Source: Parelaphostrongylus tenuis | Lineage: Eukaryota; Nematoda; Chromadorea; Rhabditida; Metastrongylidae | DNA length: 64,000 nucleotides | Assembly: GCA_019055375.1 (NCBI GenBank) | Contig: JAHQIW010007163.1 | Span: 213,280-277,279 of the forward strand | Reading direction: 5' to 3' | In this document: piece by piece, positions 23,115 to 34,379 of the stretch | Layout: every line of letters starts with the position of its first letter | Position numbering within the stretch: position 1 is the stretch's first letter | Translations under genes and position numbers: made by a program | The notes under the pieces: generated by a model | The model's input: the letters and a program-made list of their open reading frames with translations, nothing else | What the model was told of the DNA's origin: nothing | Database searches by the model: none

Positions 23115-24107
23115 ATGAGTTGCGATATTGAATCATTTGAAATACCGCGAAAGCTTATAGTTCGTAAGAAATTTGAGAACAGTTCATCGTGCACTGGTTT
23201 TCTCCAAAAGCTCACATTCACAAATCGAATTCAGCGATTAATCGAGGTTGGATTGTCTAGTTCAGCGAACTTTTGATCTTGCGAATTTATTTTCCCATTG
23301 ATGTAACTATAAAGTTTCTTTTGAATGTCCAATCTTTATACCAGTATACCATACAGATCACTAAGTTCATTCAAACACTTTATTATTTCCAAATGACAAG
23401 CGAACCTTCAACGAAATGCCTTTAGAAAGTGATATAGCTTTGCTCGTACTCTTTTCAGAAGCGACCTAGTACTATTCTTGGCATTAATATTATTTCAAGC
23501 ATTACTGATTAATAGACATGAAAAGATTGTACCATATTTATAAAGCCATGGCTGCCGTTTTTGATTTTTATTCGCCGCGACTTTTTCACAACTTAAAAAA
23601 GGAGTCACAGTTGTAGCTCAAACACTCGACTGCCGTCTGTTTACACTTTTCAGCCACATTTTGTCAATCGTCTCTTTCTTCTGGTGCTCTGATCTCTTAG
23701 ATAGATACTTTTCGTTTTAAAAAACTTTCATGACCTTAAGACATTAGTAACAATTTAGGTACGATGCAGTAATAACAAACTTTATCGCGTAACGCCAGTT
23801 TATCAAGTCGTCGAAACCGGGCAGTGCAAGAGTTTGGTAGTTACGAAAAGTGTTGGTGAGTCTCTTCATCGTCAAGAACGTCATCGATTGCTATGTAAAA
23901 CTTGTTTACCGAGGTTTCCACTATCGTAATCAATCACGTCGTGTTCATTTTTCCATCATCGTTTTAGGTCCTCCTCGGCGAGATCGATTAATTATACAAT
24001 ATTTACCGACTACTGACACAAACTGTAACATAATCGAATTCTTTAATAAAGCTATCGAGAAAGGAATGAAAATCAACGCATTAAATCTAATTCTTAAGAT
24101 AAGTTGA
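23115..24107 (+). CDS. MSP-domain (major sperm protein/SSP-like) small protein
   Basis: Predicted 122-residue protein from exons 23115-23246, 23759-23855 and 23968-24107. Junctions are in phase 0 and phase 1 with GT/AG and good acceptors (CAATTTAG, CGTTTTAG). The chain has the hallmarks of an MSP immunoglobulin-like fold. KLTFTNRIQRLIE (33-44) is the strand where family members carry a K-L-x-x-T-N-x-S motif. VRCSNNKLYRVTPVYQVVE (45-63) matches the family pattern K-x-S-x-N-x-x-Y-R-V-x-P-V-x-G-x-V. GPPRRDRLIIQYLP (77-90) matches the G-P-x-x-D-K-L-x-I-Q-x segment. In nematodes such domains occur in sperm cytoskeletal MSPs (about 127 aa) and SSPs (about 107 aa). The C-terminal tail here (FFNKAIEKGMKINALNL) differs. 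Cytosolic; a sperm role is inferred from family. Confidence 0.85.
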
Positions 24108-25390
24108 CAGAGTTTTTCGCAGTGATTTCTCGTTTCCGTTGTTGAGCCGTATTCTTCTTTTTTTTTTAGATGAAAGAAGAGACAAATTTCTCGGATGATG
24201 CAACATACATATGAATAATGTTAAGGAATCGTTTTTTACAAACACACTCTTATGTTCACATTATAAATATCGTTTGATGTTTTAGTTATAAGCAAATGTA
24301 TGTGTCAAGACTTAACAGTAAACATGGCGATTTTGTTTTGATCCACTTGAGGCACTTCAAAGCATCATGCAAATGGAGCGTTGATAATTATGTGAACGAG
24401 GTTTGGTCTACATGGATCCTGAAAACGATGGGGCCCACAAGATTTCTTGAGGAAGTGATTCTACTGCGCTTCCTAGATTGAAAAGGAGAGAAAAAAAATC
24501 AGAGCCAGAAAAGGTCTAACTCATTGGGAAAAACTTGAAGCAGTTGATTAGGTCATGAGCACTTTAGCGTTCATATGGGGCGGAAAATATTTACGTATGA
24601 TTCGCAGAAATGCGTAACATCGAGAAATCCAAACTCTTCGTTGTTTTTTCCAAAGGTCTGCGGTAGCTTTGCGAAAACAAATTATATGAGAGTATATGGG
24701 AGAGGCGCATAAATCATCGCCGACTACGAACGCCACTGTTATTTTGTCTGATTGAATGAGTCCGAAATGAATAACCGTAGATGTTTTTTATATTTCTGTT
24801 TAGCTGTGTAGTATGAAATTTTCGTGGGTGTGCTCGAGTCATCATGACGCTGAGGCATGCGCTTAGAAGAAGCAACATTCTTTGAACCAAACATTATTGA
24901 GCAGATGGCCTCTCCCTTTTGCTACAATTTGTTATGATGTCTCCGACGTCTCAAAAAGTTACTAAAAACTATGATTGGCAAGTAAGGGTAGAGTCTTCAC
25001 GTGTGGTTGCTTGCCGTTAGACTAAGCACGAGAACTGATATCGATCCTATCAGTCACAAAATTTTTACTTGTTTTGTCATCAATATTGACTGATTTGAAA
25101 TCTGATGAATGGGCCTAATCTAGGGGGTATAGAGTAGTACAACAGTGACTATCATGAGCGTTAAACATTTCAAAATGTACTCGAATCATGCGATTTAAAA
25201 CATTCTCAGATGTGAGCAGGACCTTAAACGGAGTCAAAAGCAATGATAAGTGAACACAATGTTAAAAGGTAAGTAAAAAGGATCATGATTAAGAGAGAAA
25301 GACATGTTTGATCAGATTTCTTTGGATATGAAACTACGACATATCTGGTGATGTTGATAACCAGAGAATTTTGAGAAGAGAATTTTTTGC
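24108..25390. other. Intergenic, 3' of MSP gene
   Basis: No supported gene. A T-run at about 24160-24170 and AT-rich sequence follow the MSP stop. No clear AATAAA signal immediately after the stop is seen, although TTTAATAAAG occurs inside the last exon. Confidence 0.35.
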
Positions 25391-25394
25391 TTAC

Positions 25395-25489
25395 CAAATC
25401 TTCAATAGAATGCATACGGTTATTTTTGTACCTTATTATTAGATTTTTATTCTCATTGAATGCTAGTCTAACGTTTCGTGATGTTGATG
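25395..25489 (-). CDS. Possible isolated exon, unknown protein
   Basis: On the minus strand a good acceptor (CTTCTTTTTAG) and donor (GTAAGC) bracket a 95-nt open stretch, STSRNVRLAFNENKN onward, ending HSIEDL. I could not extend it in phase either way. It may be a chance pairing of splice-like sites. Confidence 0.2.
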
Positions 25490-25499
25490 CTAAAAAGAA

Positions 25500-26120
25500 G
25501 CAGTGGTATATTTTGGCCAGCAATGAAAAGTAGGAATGAGTTTAACTCACCGTGCCGTTTTTCAATGTAGGTTTATAAAGTTAAGATGAAGGACGAAAAG
25601 TCACGTTGTTTTTTTCTCGTAATCGAAGATCAACTACTGGCTATCGATTTGAGGATCAACGCCGTCACTAACATGTAGGTTACGGCGTGCACTGATTTCA
25701 ATGCATACGTTTTTGATGCGCATTTTACTACAGCGAAATCATTTCTGACAGTCGGAATTTCAATGCACACCCCGCTCTGCTGCGGCGAAAAATTAGGCAT
25801 ACTCCCAAGCGGCCGCCAAAGAAAATTAGGTATAGTCGTGCATGTGTTAACCAGCTGTGGGAGAGTCATTTCAACTAACGTTGAACAACACTCGATTTCC
25901 CTTTGTCTTGGAATTCCCTGTATGCGGTCAACAAAAAAAAAGTATTTGTTATGAACCATTCAAAACTCATGGTTTTCGATACACCAAGTGAAGCTTTTTA
26001 TCGTTTAATCCTCATTTCTAGTACGCCTGAATTCAGAATTTTTATTGTTTTCTCAATTTTGCCACTACATCGATAACGAGAAGATCAACTTTAGCACTGT
26101 ATTTGGACGTCTCACAGTTT
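25500..26120. other. Intergenic, nothing firm
   Basis: The open minus frame at 25630-25959 lacks domain features. Near 25790-25850 a short internal duplication (AAAATTAGGCATACTCC / AAAATTAGGTATAGTCG) is visible. Confidence 0.3.
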
Positions 26121-26126
26121 TTCCTT

Positions 26127-26367
26127 CACTGTGCGGGTCTCACTATTTTGAATACGCAGTTCGCCTGCTCCCATTCATCGTTTGATTGAGGATTTGTCTT
26201 TTTCATAAAAGTCAATGCTGAACGAGCACATCTTACAATCTTGGAGATCGCCAGGCTGGGACGTTCCACAGAGCGTTCGTTATTGATTGCCTGAGAGTGG
26301 TGCAAGGAAGCGGATCATGCTCGCGAATTACGCCGAGCATCACTGGCCGGCCGGTCACAGCCCCCCA
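26127..26367 (-). repeat. SINE family B copy, diverged
   Basis: The 3' end complement TGTGCGGGTCTCACTATTTT, the middle block CAATCTTGGAGATCGCC..GGGACGTTCCACAGAGCGTT and the GC-rich head match the 19341 and 38088 copies in order and orientation. The box A region is degraded. Confidence 0.65.
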
Positions 26368-26369
26368 TT

Positions 26370-28038
26370 TGCGGAATGACAAAGCAAAAGATGTAGGAAT
26401 TGAATTTTCGACGTTGTCGTACGATCTCGATGAGATATACCATTTTATTTATGCCTTTATAACAAATTAACTGAGGTGATAAATCAGTTCAATCTGTACA
26501 ATCGTTCATCGCATATATCGAACGACTCGTACACTTGGCACCCATTTTGTTTTCGATGTTGTTTACCCCCCCAGAATTGTCCGACAGACACTGGTTGTCA
26601 TCTAAACGATGACTCACAACGCACTTTTGAAAGAGTCGTGGTGAATTGTTTTTCGGAAATTTGTTGTTCTACGTCATTGTTTCTACCTCCGCCCTCTTTT
26701 CCGAATAAGACGAGGAATCGCGTTAACTCGTCGATTAATGGGCGGAGTGGACGAGATGTGTAGAGATGGTTGCGTCTATCGACAGACCAATCACCTACTT
26801 TTACAGTCGACCAATTCCTTTCCTAACGAATATATCCAGTTGTATTGGTTAATCCACTATGCACTCGATTACCTCTCTTAATGTTCACTGAACGAGAACT
26901 GGAGGATAGAACCCAAGAATGAAGTGCCTTTGCGGCGATCGTTGCTGTAGCGTTCAGCAAATCTGTTTTCTGATAACTACAGTTTTTTATCATTGAAATA
27001 ATGTGTTCTGAGGATCAGAAAAGCAGGTTATTCATCGGACATCCTTTGCCTGTGTTTTTCAATGATCTGAACAACCTGCACTGGTCAGTATTGATTTTAA
27101 GAAAATTGATTTTCCATAAAGGGATCCGAGTTACGGTAATTATCATCTAAGGTAAGAAGTTGAGAAAACCTTTTGAAGATGTTCCGTCCACTCTTTCTCT
27201 GTACCCTTTGCCAACGGTTACAGCATGCGGATATTCATTTACGTCGCTTAGCAGTTGTCGCTAGGAATAATCTTTTTTCGCTGAATAAAATAAAATACAG
27301 CAGACGCTGCTCATGCAATCGCTTCTGTACTATCTATTACCATCTTTAATTCATTTATTCTCGTAGTTCGATCACTTTCTCATTCGTAGTGTAATCAGAT
27401 GTTCACTATCTGGATGTTTTTCCACTTACGACAGTTATTTCGAAACAAACACTTCCATAACCGGTTGTATGTTTCACCAGACACCCAATGTTCTTGCGCA
27501 ACCTCATAGACCTCATCAAATCTGTGCCCTTTCTCAAGATTCCAATCGCAATAATGATATAAAAACGTCGTTTTCTGTTAGAAACTCAGCAATGGGATTG
27601 CTTGAGTGACACGTTATGATAACACAATGAAATGCTTCAAAGGGAAACCTCGTATGTAAGCGTTTCGATTTCTACTAGGGTTTAAAGGAAAAAAATCAAA
27701 AGAAGAATCTAGATTTCTGCAAATCATGAAGTAAGAGGTCATCAAAAAGAAGCGTTTTTTTCCGTACTTTCTACACAGAATAACATCATTGGCAAATATA
27801 CATCATTATTATTACATAGTCCATGTGCCCTCTCCAGTCACTGGACGATCAGCGGGATGGCAGGTGATACAGGTGGTCATACTCCAAGTTAATCTGGTGC
27901 CGTAGAGATAGGAAGCTTAATCAATGGTTGCAAGTACATCAAAGGGTCAGAACTAGATAGATTGCATTACCGCTTTAAGCTTATATTTTACCACCTATCT
28001 TTTACTTGAATGCTCCACATACGCTCATTTCAAAGAAT
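26370..28038. other. Intergenic, nothing firm
   Basis: No supported exon. The frame at 26476-26763 has cysteine-rich stretches (CFRCCLPPQNC) but no splice context or domain. It is treated as chance. Confidence 0.35.
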
Positions 28039-28040
28039 AT

Positions 28041-28208
28041 TAGAGCTCGTGTCGTTGATCAATCCCTGAGGGATGCGCCATGCATTCGTCTCCATTTTTT
28101 TAGCTTTATTTAAGTTCATTGGATTCATTAGAGCCTTGACAATGATTCACAGTGGCCGAATGATGTATCAAGTCAGTGCTACTTCAACTCCCAGATCAGG
28201 CTGAAAAC
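28041..28208 (-). repeat. SINE family A copy, tail half only
   Basis: It matches the 3' half of family A, from GTCGTTGATCAATCCCTGAG through CAATGATTCACAGTGGCC to about CTCCCAGATCAGGCTGA. The tRNA-like head is missing, the usual outcome of 5'-truncated reverse transcription. Confidence 0.85.
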
Positions 28209-28209
28209 A

Positions 28210-29395
28210 AGCTCATTGCTTATCAATCTGAAATTTTCAAAATGAAAAAATAACGTTTTTAACGCATGTTAGTGATGGTCTTTAGCTCTTTGATTTTGTG
28301 GCAGAAGTTCTTCCAACAACAGCGCTTTCAGATACGGTACTCATATTCTACATACCGATAGGGGCTCATACAGACTACTCAGATGTCTAGATGATCTTTT
28401 ACTATATATCGTGCAGACCCCAGCAAATCGCAACCATCGCGATTGTAGAGGTGGCAGTGATTCTTTTTGCTAGTCAATTAAGCGGTCGAGGACGATGTAA
28501 CATGCCAAATTACGTAGTAAAGAGTACAAAAAGTATCTTTGAATCATCTGCCAGTAAATGGCTCAACACTTTCGTGTTATCTATCATGGAGCCATGAATG
28601 AAATCTAACGAGGAACTGGTTGAATTGGTAGATGATGCTAAAGATTCTTAGTTACTTTCTTGTTGAAAATAGTAACATTTATTGATTGCTTGTCAATGTC
28701 TTCCAATGCATTTTGAGAATGTTGCTTATAACAATAGCGCATCATTTACATCAGCAGAATTGTTCGGTGAATATGAAAGATGAAGAATCGGATCGATGTT
28801 GACGTGATGGTTACCGGAGATGATGAGTAAGCGTTATTTGTCCGTATGACGACGATTCACAACAGTAGAGGTGACTAATGAGACTTCGCTATTTTCTTTT
28901 GTTCATAGGATTGAAAGGCCATCAGAATGATCATCGAACATCATTGTGTATCGACATTCACTTCAATTTTCATTATCGCCGTGTTTGATTCTTATGAGAC
29001 GTTCAATCCGCTGACATATCGAAGCTTGTTTTCGAGAGTTGTTTCATCGAAGAATTGTTAGCCAGAGTTGATGCTTGTACGGCTAGCCAGTTCTACTCCT
29101 TTTTCTCTATTCATTTTAATAATTTTGTCAAAAGTAGCAATGAGAGGGCTAATGTGATACAAGTGATTTGATAAAGTAAAGAAGGAAGAGTTCACGTACT
29201 CAATCAAATGAAGATGTCTCGCTCAATTTTGTGATTGATTCGTAAATTCATCTGAGAGGTGTAAGCTGATGTGCTCTTTACAGTACCGTCATTTCGGCCC
29301 ATGTATTATAAGGACTTCTAAATCTGCTGCACAATCATTTCAGCAAACATTTTTCAGAATACAGAAATTCAATCTACATCCGCAATAATGAGGGG
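28210..29395. other. Intergenic, nothing recognised
   Basis: No supported gene or repeat. Confidence 0.35.
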
Positions 29396-29396
29396 A

Positions 29397-29553
29397 AATG
29401 TGATAGGGAGCAAACATCTTCAACAGCTCTATTGGTTTTTCAGCGTCGTTGGCTTTTGCCCCTCTACGTTTTTGCCGACATTCGGCGAATGGGCGATGGA
29501 ATTCTGCAAACATTAAATCACCACGGTCGTAATCGTTCTCTGGGGCGTTTGCA
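29397..29553 (-). CDS. Possible exon, unknown protein
   Basis: On the minus strand the acceptor GTGCCATCAG opens a frame NAPENDYDRGDLMFAEFHRP, followed by ECRQKRRGAKANDAEKPIELL. Codon choice and charged composition look coding. No donor is convincing and no family is recognised. It may belong with the minus-strand exon at 30287-30436, although their phases do not join directly. Confidence 0.27.
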
Positions 29554-29756
29554 CTGATGGCACTCGAATGCAAAACAGACACGAGAAACTTGTTTTGAGT
29601 TAAAATCGAAATGAATAGTGAAAACAGTTAAATCCATCGATCATCGCAGTAAACAGAACGCCGACACAACACATAGCCTATACCCGAACGCTCATCGTAC
29701 TTCCCAGAACAACTCTTTCTTTCTCCACTGTTTCTCTCTCAATTTCTCCACTTTTC

Positions 29757-29757
<1 letters not shown>

Positions 29758-29793
<36 letters not shown>

Positions 29794-29815
29794 GCATGTT
29801 TCTCTCTCTTCTACA
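29758..29815. repeat. (CT)n microsatellite
   Basis: A run of about 15 CT dinucleotides (29760-29790) followed by an imperfect pyrimidine tract. Confidence 0.95.
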
Positions 29816-29950
29816 AAGGCCAGGCTGTTGACGTGTTTTACAGAGTTTACAAAAGATTTTAAGAGTATGACTAACGATGTAAAGGAATTTTTAGAAAAAT
29901 GTCGACAAATGACTCCTAGTTTGCATACATCACCTATGTTCAAGAGTTAA
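29816..29950 (+). CDS. Possible terminal exon, unknown protein
   Basis: Following the pyrimidine tract, a plus-strand frame reads CFTEFTKDFKSMTNDVKE, then FLEKCRQMTPSLHTSPMFKS and a stop. It looks coding, but the acceptor (ACAAAG or GCCAG) is poor and nothing joins upstream. Confidence 0.2.
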   Translation, partial: KARLLTCFTEFTKDFKSMTNDVKEFLEKCRQMTPSLHTSPMFKS

Positions 29951-30286
29951 TTATCAGACTAATATTTTAAGGAATGCGGTACAAATCCCATTCAATAATC
30001 ATAATAAAATTCTAGCCTTTCTAGGCCAAATGACCTTGCGAAGGCTTCAACTGCGGCAGGCTTCAAAGAACGTTTAAGAGCGAACATAATAGTATTTCAA
30101 CAAGTGGCACCCAACTGGGAATAAATACTTCGAGTATACAGGATGAGGCAGAAGTCATAGCAGCGATTGTTTTGACTTTCAACACAATCTTGAAGGTGAA
30201 CAATCAGGACGCTGTCGTGCAACAACAACATCAGTAAAAACAGCGGCAACAACAACAACAAATGTATCGGTCCCTACAATCAATAC

Positions 30287-30436
30287 CGCACGCCAAGCAT
30301 TCCACTCCTTGTCGATTTTTACGGCAGCACTGTTGTTAGGATTAGGACAGGATTCCCGGATGTTGTTGATGATGGTGGCTGTCTCTACTGAGCCCGAAAA
30401 GATCATCATAACATTTTTCGATACGGTATTAGCCAT
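30287..30436 (-). CDS. Possible first exon, unknown protein
   Basis: On the minus strand, ATG is followed by 50 codons, MANTVSKNVMMIFSGSVE to DKEWNAWRA, then a GTATTG donor-like site. Preferred codons (ATC, AAC, AAG, GAG) favour this strand, yet the opposite strand is also open for about 180 codons (to 30698), so the strand call is weak. No family is recognised. Confidence 0.27.
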
Positions 30437-30819
30437 TTCGGAAAGTGTCGATTTTTTATTGTTATTCACATCGTTTCACACATTGTCGTTGATTGTTGTG
30501 AAGAATCCATTTTTGGTCTCAAATTACCAAGCGATGAGAAAGCAGATCGTTTTGCCGTGTAAAAAAAGCGTGCATATTAAATTTCATAACGATGATATAT
30601 TCACCATTTGCACATTTCATGCAGGATCTATACTCCTTTATTCATTTATTCAAACTCGTTCATTGATCTATTTCAAAAAACAGTCAGTTGAAAGGTAATG
30701 TCAATTTGAATAATAACAGCTGCAAGCTATCGACTGAAGAATGGTTGTTACAACATTTTACTTTGTCTGGTCCTAACATACTGAGTCTACCCGTTCCCCT
30801 ACTATCAGTAAGAGTGAGT

Positions 30820-30965
30820 GGTGAAGCATGTGGCTCTGATGCGGTGGGCGAGGCCGCCGAAACGCTCGTAAGTCACTAACATACTAAACTCCGAAAAACC
30901 TTAGAACATTTTCTCAGAATATATCGAAGTTCTATAACGTGATTTTTTGAAGAATAGTCGATTGA
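30820..30965 (+). repeat. Dispersed hammerhead-bearing repeat, fragment
   Basis: The segment around the 30830-30876 ribozyme motif shares downstream blocks (CTCCGAAAAACCTTAGAACA) with the corresponding region 3' of the 34163 motif (CTTCTGAAAGGTTTTAAG). Both therefore belong to one dispersed family. Element ends are not visible. Confidence 0.55.
30830..30876 (+). ncRNA. Hammerhead ribozyme-like motif, minimal type I, one core change
   Basis: The layout fits a type I hammerhead. Stem I is GUGGCU (30830-30835) with AGUCAC (30871-30876), six pairs including one G-U. The core is CUGAUGC (30836-30842) where CUGANGA is expected, so A9 is C. Stem II is GGUGG/CCGCC with loop GCGAGG. Then comes GAAAC. 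A very short stem III (ACG/CGU with loop CU) closes onto the cleavage triplet GUA, predicted after 30870. Short stem III is typical of metazoan type I hammerheads. The A9 change probably weakens or abolishes cleavage. Structure and activity are inferred. Confidence 0.7.
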
Positions 30966-30969
30966 AAGG

Positions 30970-33840
30970 CACTCGTTTGTGGTGTTTTTTCTTGCCTTTG
31001 CAATTATATTGAATGGCACAAAAGATGCTCTTTTCTTAACCAACCCTAATTTTCTCCGGTGTAAGCGAAAATACCTTTGCACTCATTACATCTCTGGCTA
31101 CCTGGTCGTCTTTGTACCTCCTCCCTCTCATCAGCAGCAAAGTCGGTTGCTCATGGGGAAACTCGTTAGAAGAGTGATTTTTCTTTCAGAAATTATTGAA
31201 CGTAAAACACAGTTTTTACGAAACAACACTCGATAGGAAATCTTCATCGCAAAAAATTGTCGATATCGATTGAGTAACAAAGTATAGGAACAAATGTGCG
31301 CGCATTAAATAAGTAACTAGCAGTCGTATGGGGTTTCAAAATTTTTTATTGTTTCAAATCTTTTTAGAGTCAATATCAATCAATTTCGATATATTTCAAT
31401 ACACATTCGAAAATTTCTTGTGAACATCGATTTCACCACATACGTCCCTTAAAGCACTTTTGCTGTTTACATTCAACCGAACATATTTCTTAGTTCATAA
31501 TGAACTCTAAAGTTTGAATAAATATCGATGAAATCTACAGATTTCGCTACCAAACTAAAAGTTCCGATATTTAAGCGCGATGGGATTCCAAGTTTTTTGA
31601 GCTGAAAGGACCTTCATTTTCCTTATTTTTTTGAAATTGAAACTCACATTTTAATCCGGAAATTTGTTGAACAAGAACGGTTTTGTTCTGAAGAACACTG
31701 CGGCACTGAGAACATGCTGTCAATGTTTGCCGTTTCATATTTCGAATTTAACACACAAGCTGGGTGAGACCTAAGGTCTATCGGCTTACTTAGTGTACAG
31801 GCCTCATTCTATAAGTTTTCTAAACTCACTGAAGGCCTTCTGAACAATTATTCGTTCTTGTCGAAAAATTCGTCCCGTTGGAAATGTGCTGAATAGCTAT
31901 GGCTCCTTTTTTCTCTGGAAGTTCCATAATGCCGTTAAGTCCCCTCTCTAGAATTCCAGCAGTCTTCCGCTTTCTGACTTTGTACGATGGACATTACGCG
32001 CGGAAAGTAGCTCGGCGTGATCATTCTATTCGCACTCAACGGCGCCGACTGGAATGAATCTGATGTCGAACAGAACGACGGCTAATGACAGACGCACATG
32101 GATAGAATTCTCTTCAGAATACAGAATATTTATGGTTGTATGCTACAAAATTTCGTACATTTCAATTCATGAACCTTTCATTTTACGGAACGGTCATCTC
32201 GATTCTTAGCTTCCAACGGCTTATTCATGGTTGCTTCGGTTAAAGTATTTAAGGCCTACTAAAGAGTAATCAGTCCTGAAACTTTTTATGCTAAGAGGGA
32301 AAAAGCTTCATCTGGGTTTTCCTTCTTCGTTCAATAGGGTAACGATTACTGATGATAAGAACTGTATCCGTCGAAACATTCATAATGAAAATCTTTTTGG
32401 GTACCCTTTTTTCTATCCTCTTCTTCTTTTTTCTCTTTTTTATTTGTTAATAAAAAATGCTACTAACACTGTGCAGAACTCGGACGTTACCTTTATTCTT
32501 AAGGAGTGAGAATGTAGGAAACTGCTTGCACCAAACCTGCTTCCCAGTCTGTCCTTAATCATGCGTGTGTCTTATAACAGAATAAAGCAACCACACAGTC
32601 TTTTATCATAACGAACTTGACTTCAACGTGAGGACCATGTAGCTGTAGATCAGATGTGTGGGAAATTTTCCCTGTTAGAAAGCTAAAGATAAGGATGAGA
32701 TACTTGCGGCACATTGTTGCTGTTACGAACCTCTCTAGGGAGAATTCTATTCTACGAATTGAATTTATAGCACATCAGTCTACGAAGAAATGAAATATAG
32801 CTACCCTATTGGCTTCCATGGCGTCATTATATGTACAGAAGAAATCTACATTTGCTATTTAATGGAATTTATTAGTGGAACGCCAGCGACAAATGGTGGC
32901 GCCACTCTGTTGGATTGATAAACATCGGGAACTTTATCGTTTCTTCTTTATGTCAGCAGCATCAAGTGCTCTTCAACTCAGTTCCTATATGAAGCCTTTA
33001 GCATGCTTGGCTCCTCAGTTCTCTATAGAACTCCAATGAATAGAGGCTACGTCGCTCACAAAATCATCAATAGATCTACTAGAAGTCCAGCACGTGCAAG
33101 TACAGGTTAGTTGTGGTCATTGTCGTGAAATAACTCTCAACTCCGGCACTTCCAACTACTTCGGGAAGTAACATGAGGAATGTCTTCATTTTCTTACATG
33201 CACATATGTGCTTGGAATACTTAACCTATCATTCGCCATTTTGCCATAGCCGATATTTTTCAGCCCTCACTAGCATTTAGCGCCAACCGGTTATGCCGCC
33301 AATATATCCATTAAGCGTTGGCTGGATATAAAGGGTTTTTTCTTCGAGTTTTTCTTCCTCTGTAAAGTAGCGCAGTTGAGCAATTGCGTCAGCGATTTAA
33401 GACCTCCTTCTCGTCAAAACACACGTACAATCGCCCCGTCAATGTAAGTAGGACATCTTAAAGGCCAACAACGAAAAAGCAAGTGTTGTTGTGTTTTAGA
33501 AGCGATACTCTTCTGTGGCGATAGACACTATGAGAATTGCTATAGAAGAAGAAAAGTGGTGATGCAAAAGTCCCCCCCCCCCTTTCCCCGCTCCCCCGTT
33601 TGTGAATAGGGGGAGAAGTGCAGGATTACATCAGGGATTGGTGGTGGTGCGAGCGCGTGACGACGAACGCGGCTGCCCGCCGATAACGTGTACACATGCT
33701 CTCCTCCATCACTTGGTATTATTGCAGTTCTCCTTTGTATTTTGCACTCTTCCAATCTACAATTCCATTCGTTTTCTTCGCCAATAGCCTCATAAAGCAC
33801 TGAAATATTCTGTGTCATTGAGTAGAAATAATCGAGAATA
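30970..33840. other. Intergenic, nothing recognised
   Basis: No supported gene on either strand. A poly-C run lies at 33570-33596. Otherwise it is AT-rich and unremarkable. Confidence 0.35.
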
Positions 33841-34011
33841 CAGTATGATCAACTAGAATTCTTTTTATTTAACCGTTTTCAGCAGTGACATGGTGTTACA
33901 AATGAATATCCAAACATTCCAGTCGACTGTGTTTGAGACCTCGCTTTTTAGAATCCAGTACGAATTGGTAGAACTTTTAAAGCCTTTCAGAGGTCCTTTA
34001 TGGCATTTCGA

Positions 34012-34058
34012 GTGGTACATGTACGTTTCGGCACTCGTGCACGCTTCATTAGTACCAC
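34012..34058 (-). ncRNA. Hammerhead ribozyme-like motif, decayed core
   Basis: Minus strand: stem I GUGGUA/UACCAC pairs perfectly over six positions. The core is CUAAUGA (G5 is A, expected to be inactivating), then a weak stem II, GAAAC and a short stem III region with AUG at the cleavage triplet. The order and spacing (47 nt) match the other copies. Confidence 0.55.
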
Positions 34059-34162
34059 ATACCCTTCTGTTCACCATCTATAACTAATGTCTTTTCACTT
34101 GACGTAGCGCGGTACATCTTTGGCGCCGTTACCATTAGTTGTAGGGGTGAACTGAAAGACAT

Positions 34163-34209
34163 GTGGTCCTGATGAGGCGAACGAGAACGCCGAAACGCAC
34201 ATCTATCAC
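34163..34209 (+). ncRNA. Hammerhead ribozyme-like motif, intact core
   Basis: Plus strand: CUGAUGA (34169-34175), stem II GGCG/CGCC with loop AACGAGAA, and GAAAC (34192-34196) match the hammerhead core. Stem I is GUGGUC/UAUCAC with five of six pairs; the base pair next to the core is mismatched. The triplet is AUC, and stem III holds only about one pair, as if a CG had mutated to CA. It is probably a decayed but once active motif. Confidence 0.65.
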
Positions 34210-34379
34210 TCGAAATACCATAGACTTCTGAAAGGTTTTAAGTATTCTATCGGACTATATATAGCAATGTATAGTGATATGCGAAACATTGAACGTAAGA
34301 CGGAATCTGAGCACGTATCTCACCCTTTCCGGTAGCGCGTGCCAACCATTGCACTATCAGCCCTCCTGTTCTGCCATTA

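Larger units (their letters stand above)
33850..34375 (-). mobile_element. SINE-like family C element with inverted hammerhead arms
   Basis: On the minus strand the right end is tRNA-like: box A GATAGTGCAATGGTTGG (about 34353-34369) and a decayed box B near CTCAGATTCCGTC. The left end is an A-rich tail (GTTAAATAAAAAG) that also ends the element at 61045. Between them are two inverted arms (about 33950-34090 and 34130-34265), each with a hammerhead-like motif. Arm ends share CTTTCAGTTCACC and CCCATTAGTT-type blocks. The minus-strand arm is sense relative to the tRNA head. Confidence 0.6.

Noticed and set aside
30309..30698. Plus-strand ORF with hydrophobic stretches, possibly membrane protein or receptor piece.
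   Set aside because: It is the in-register complement of a minus-strand frame with better codon choice. The hydrophobic runs are what complemented Asn/Asp codons give, and no receptor motif is present.
33865..34087. Overlapping ORFs on both strands (65-70 codons).
   Set aside because: They lie in the hammerhead-bearing inverted arms. The structure explains the sequence better than coding does.
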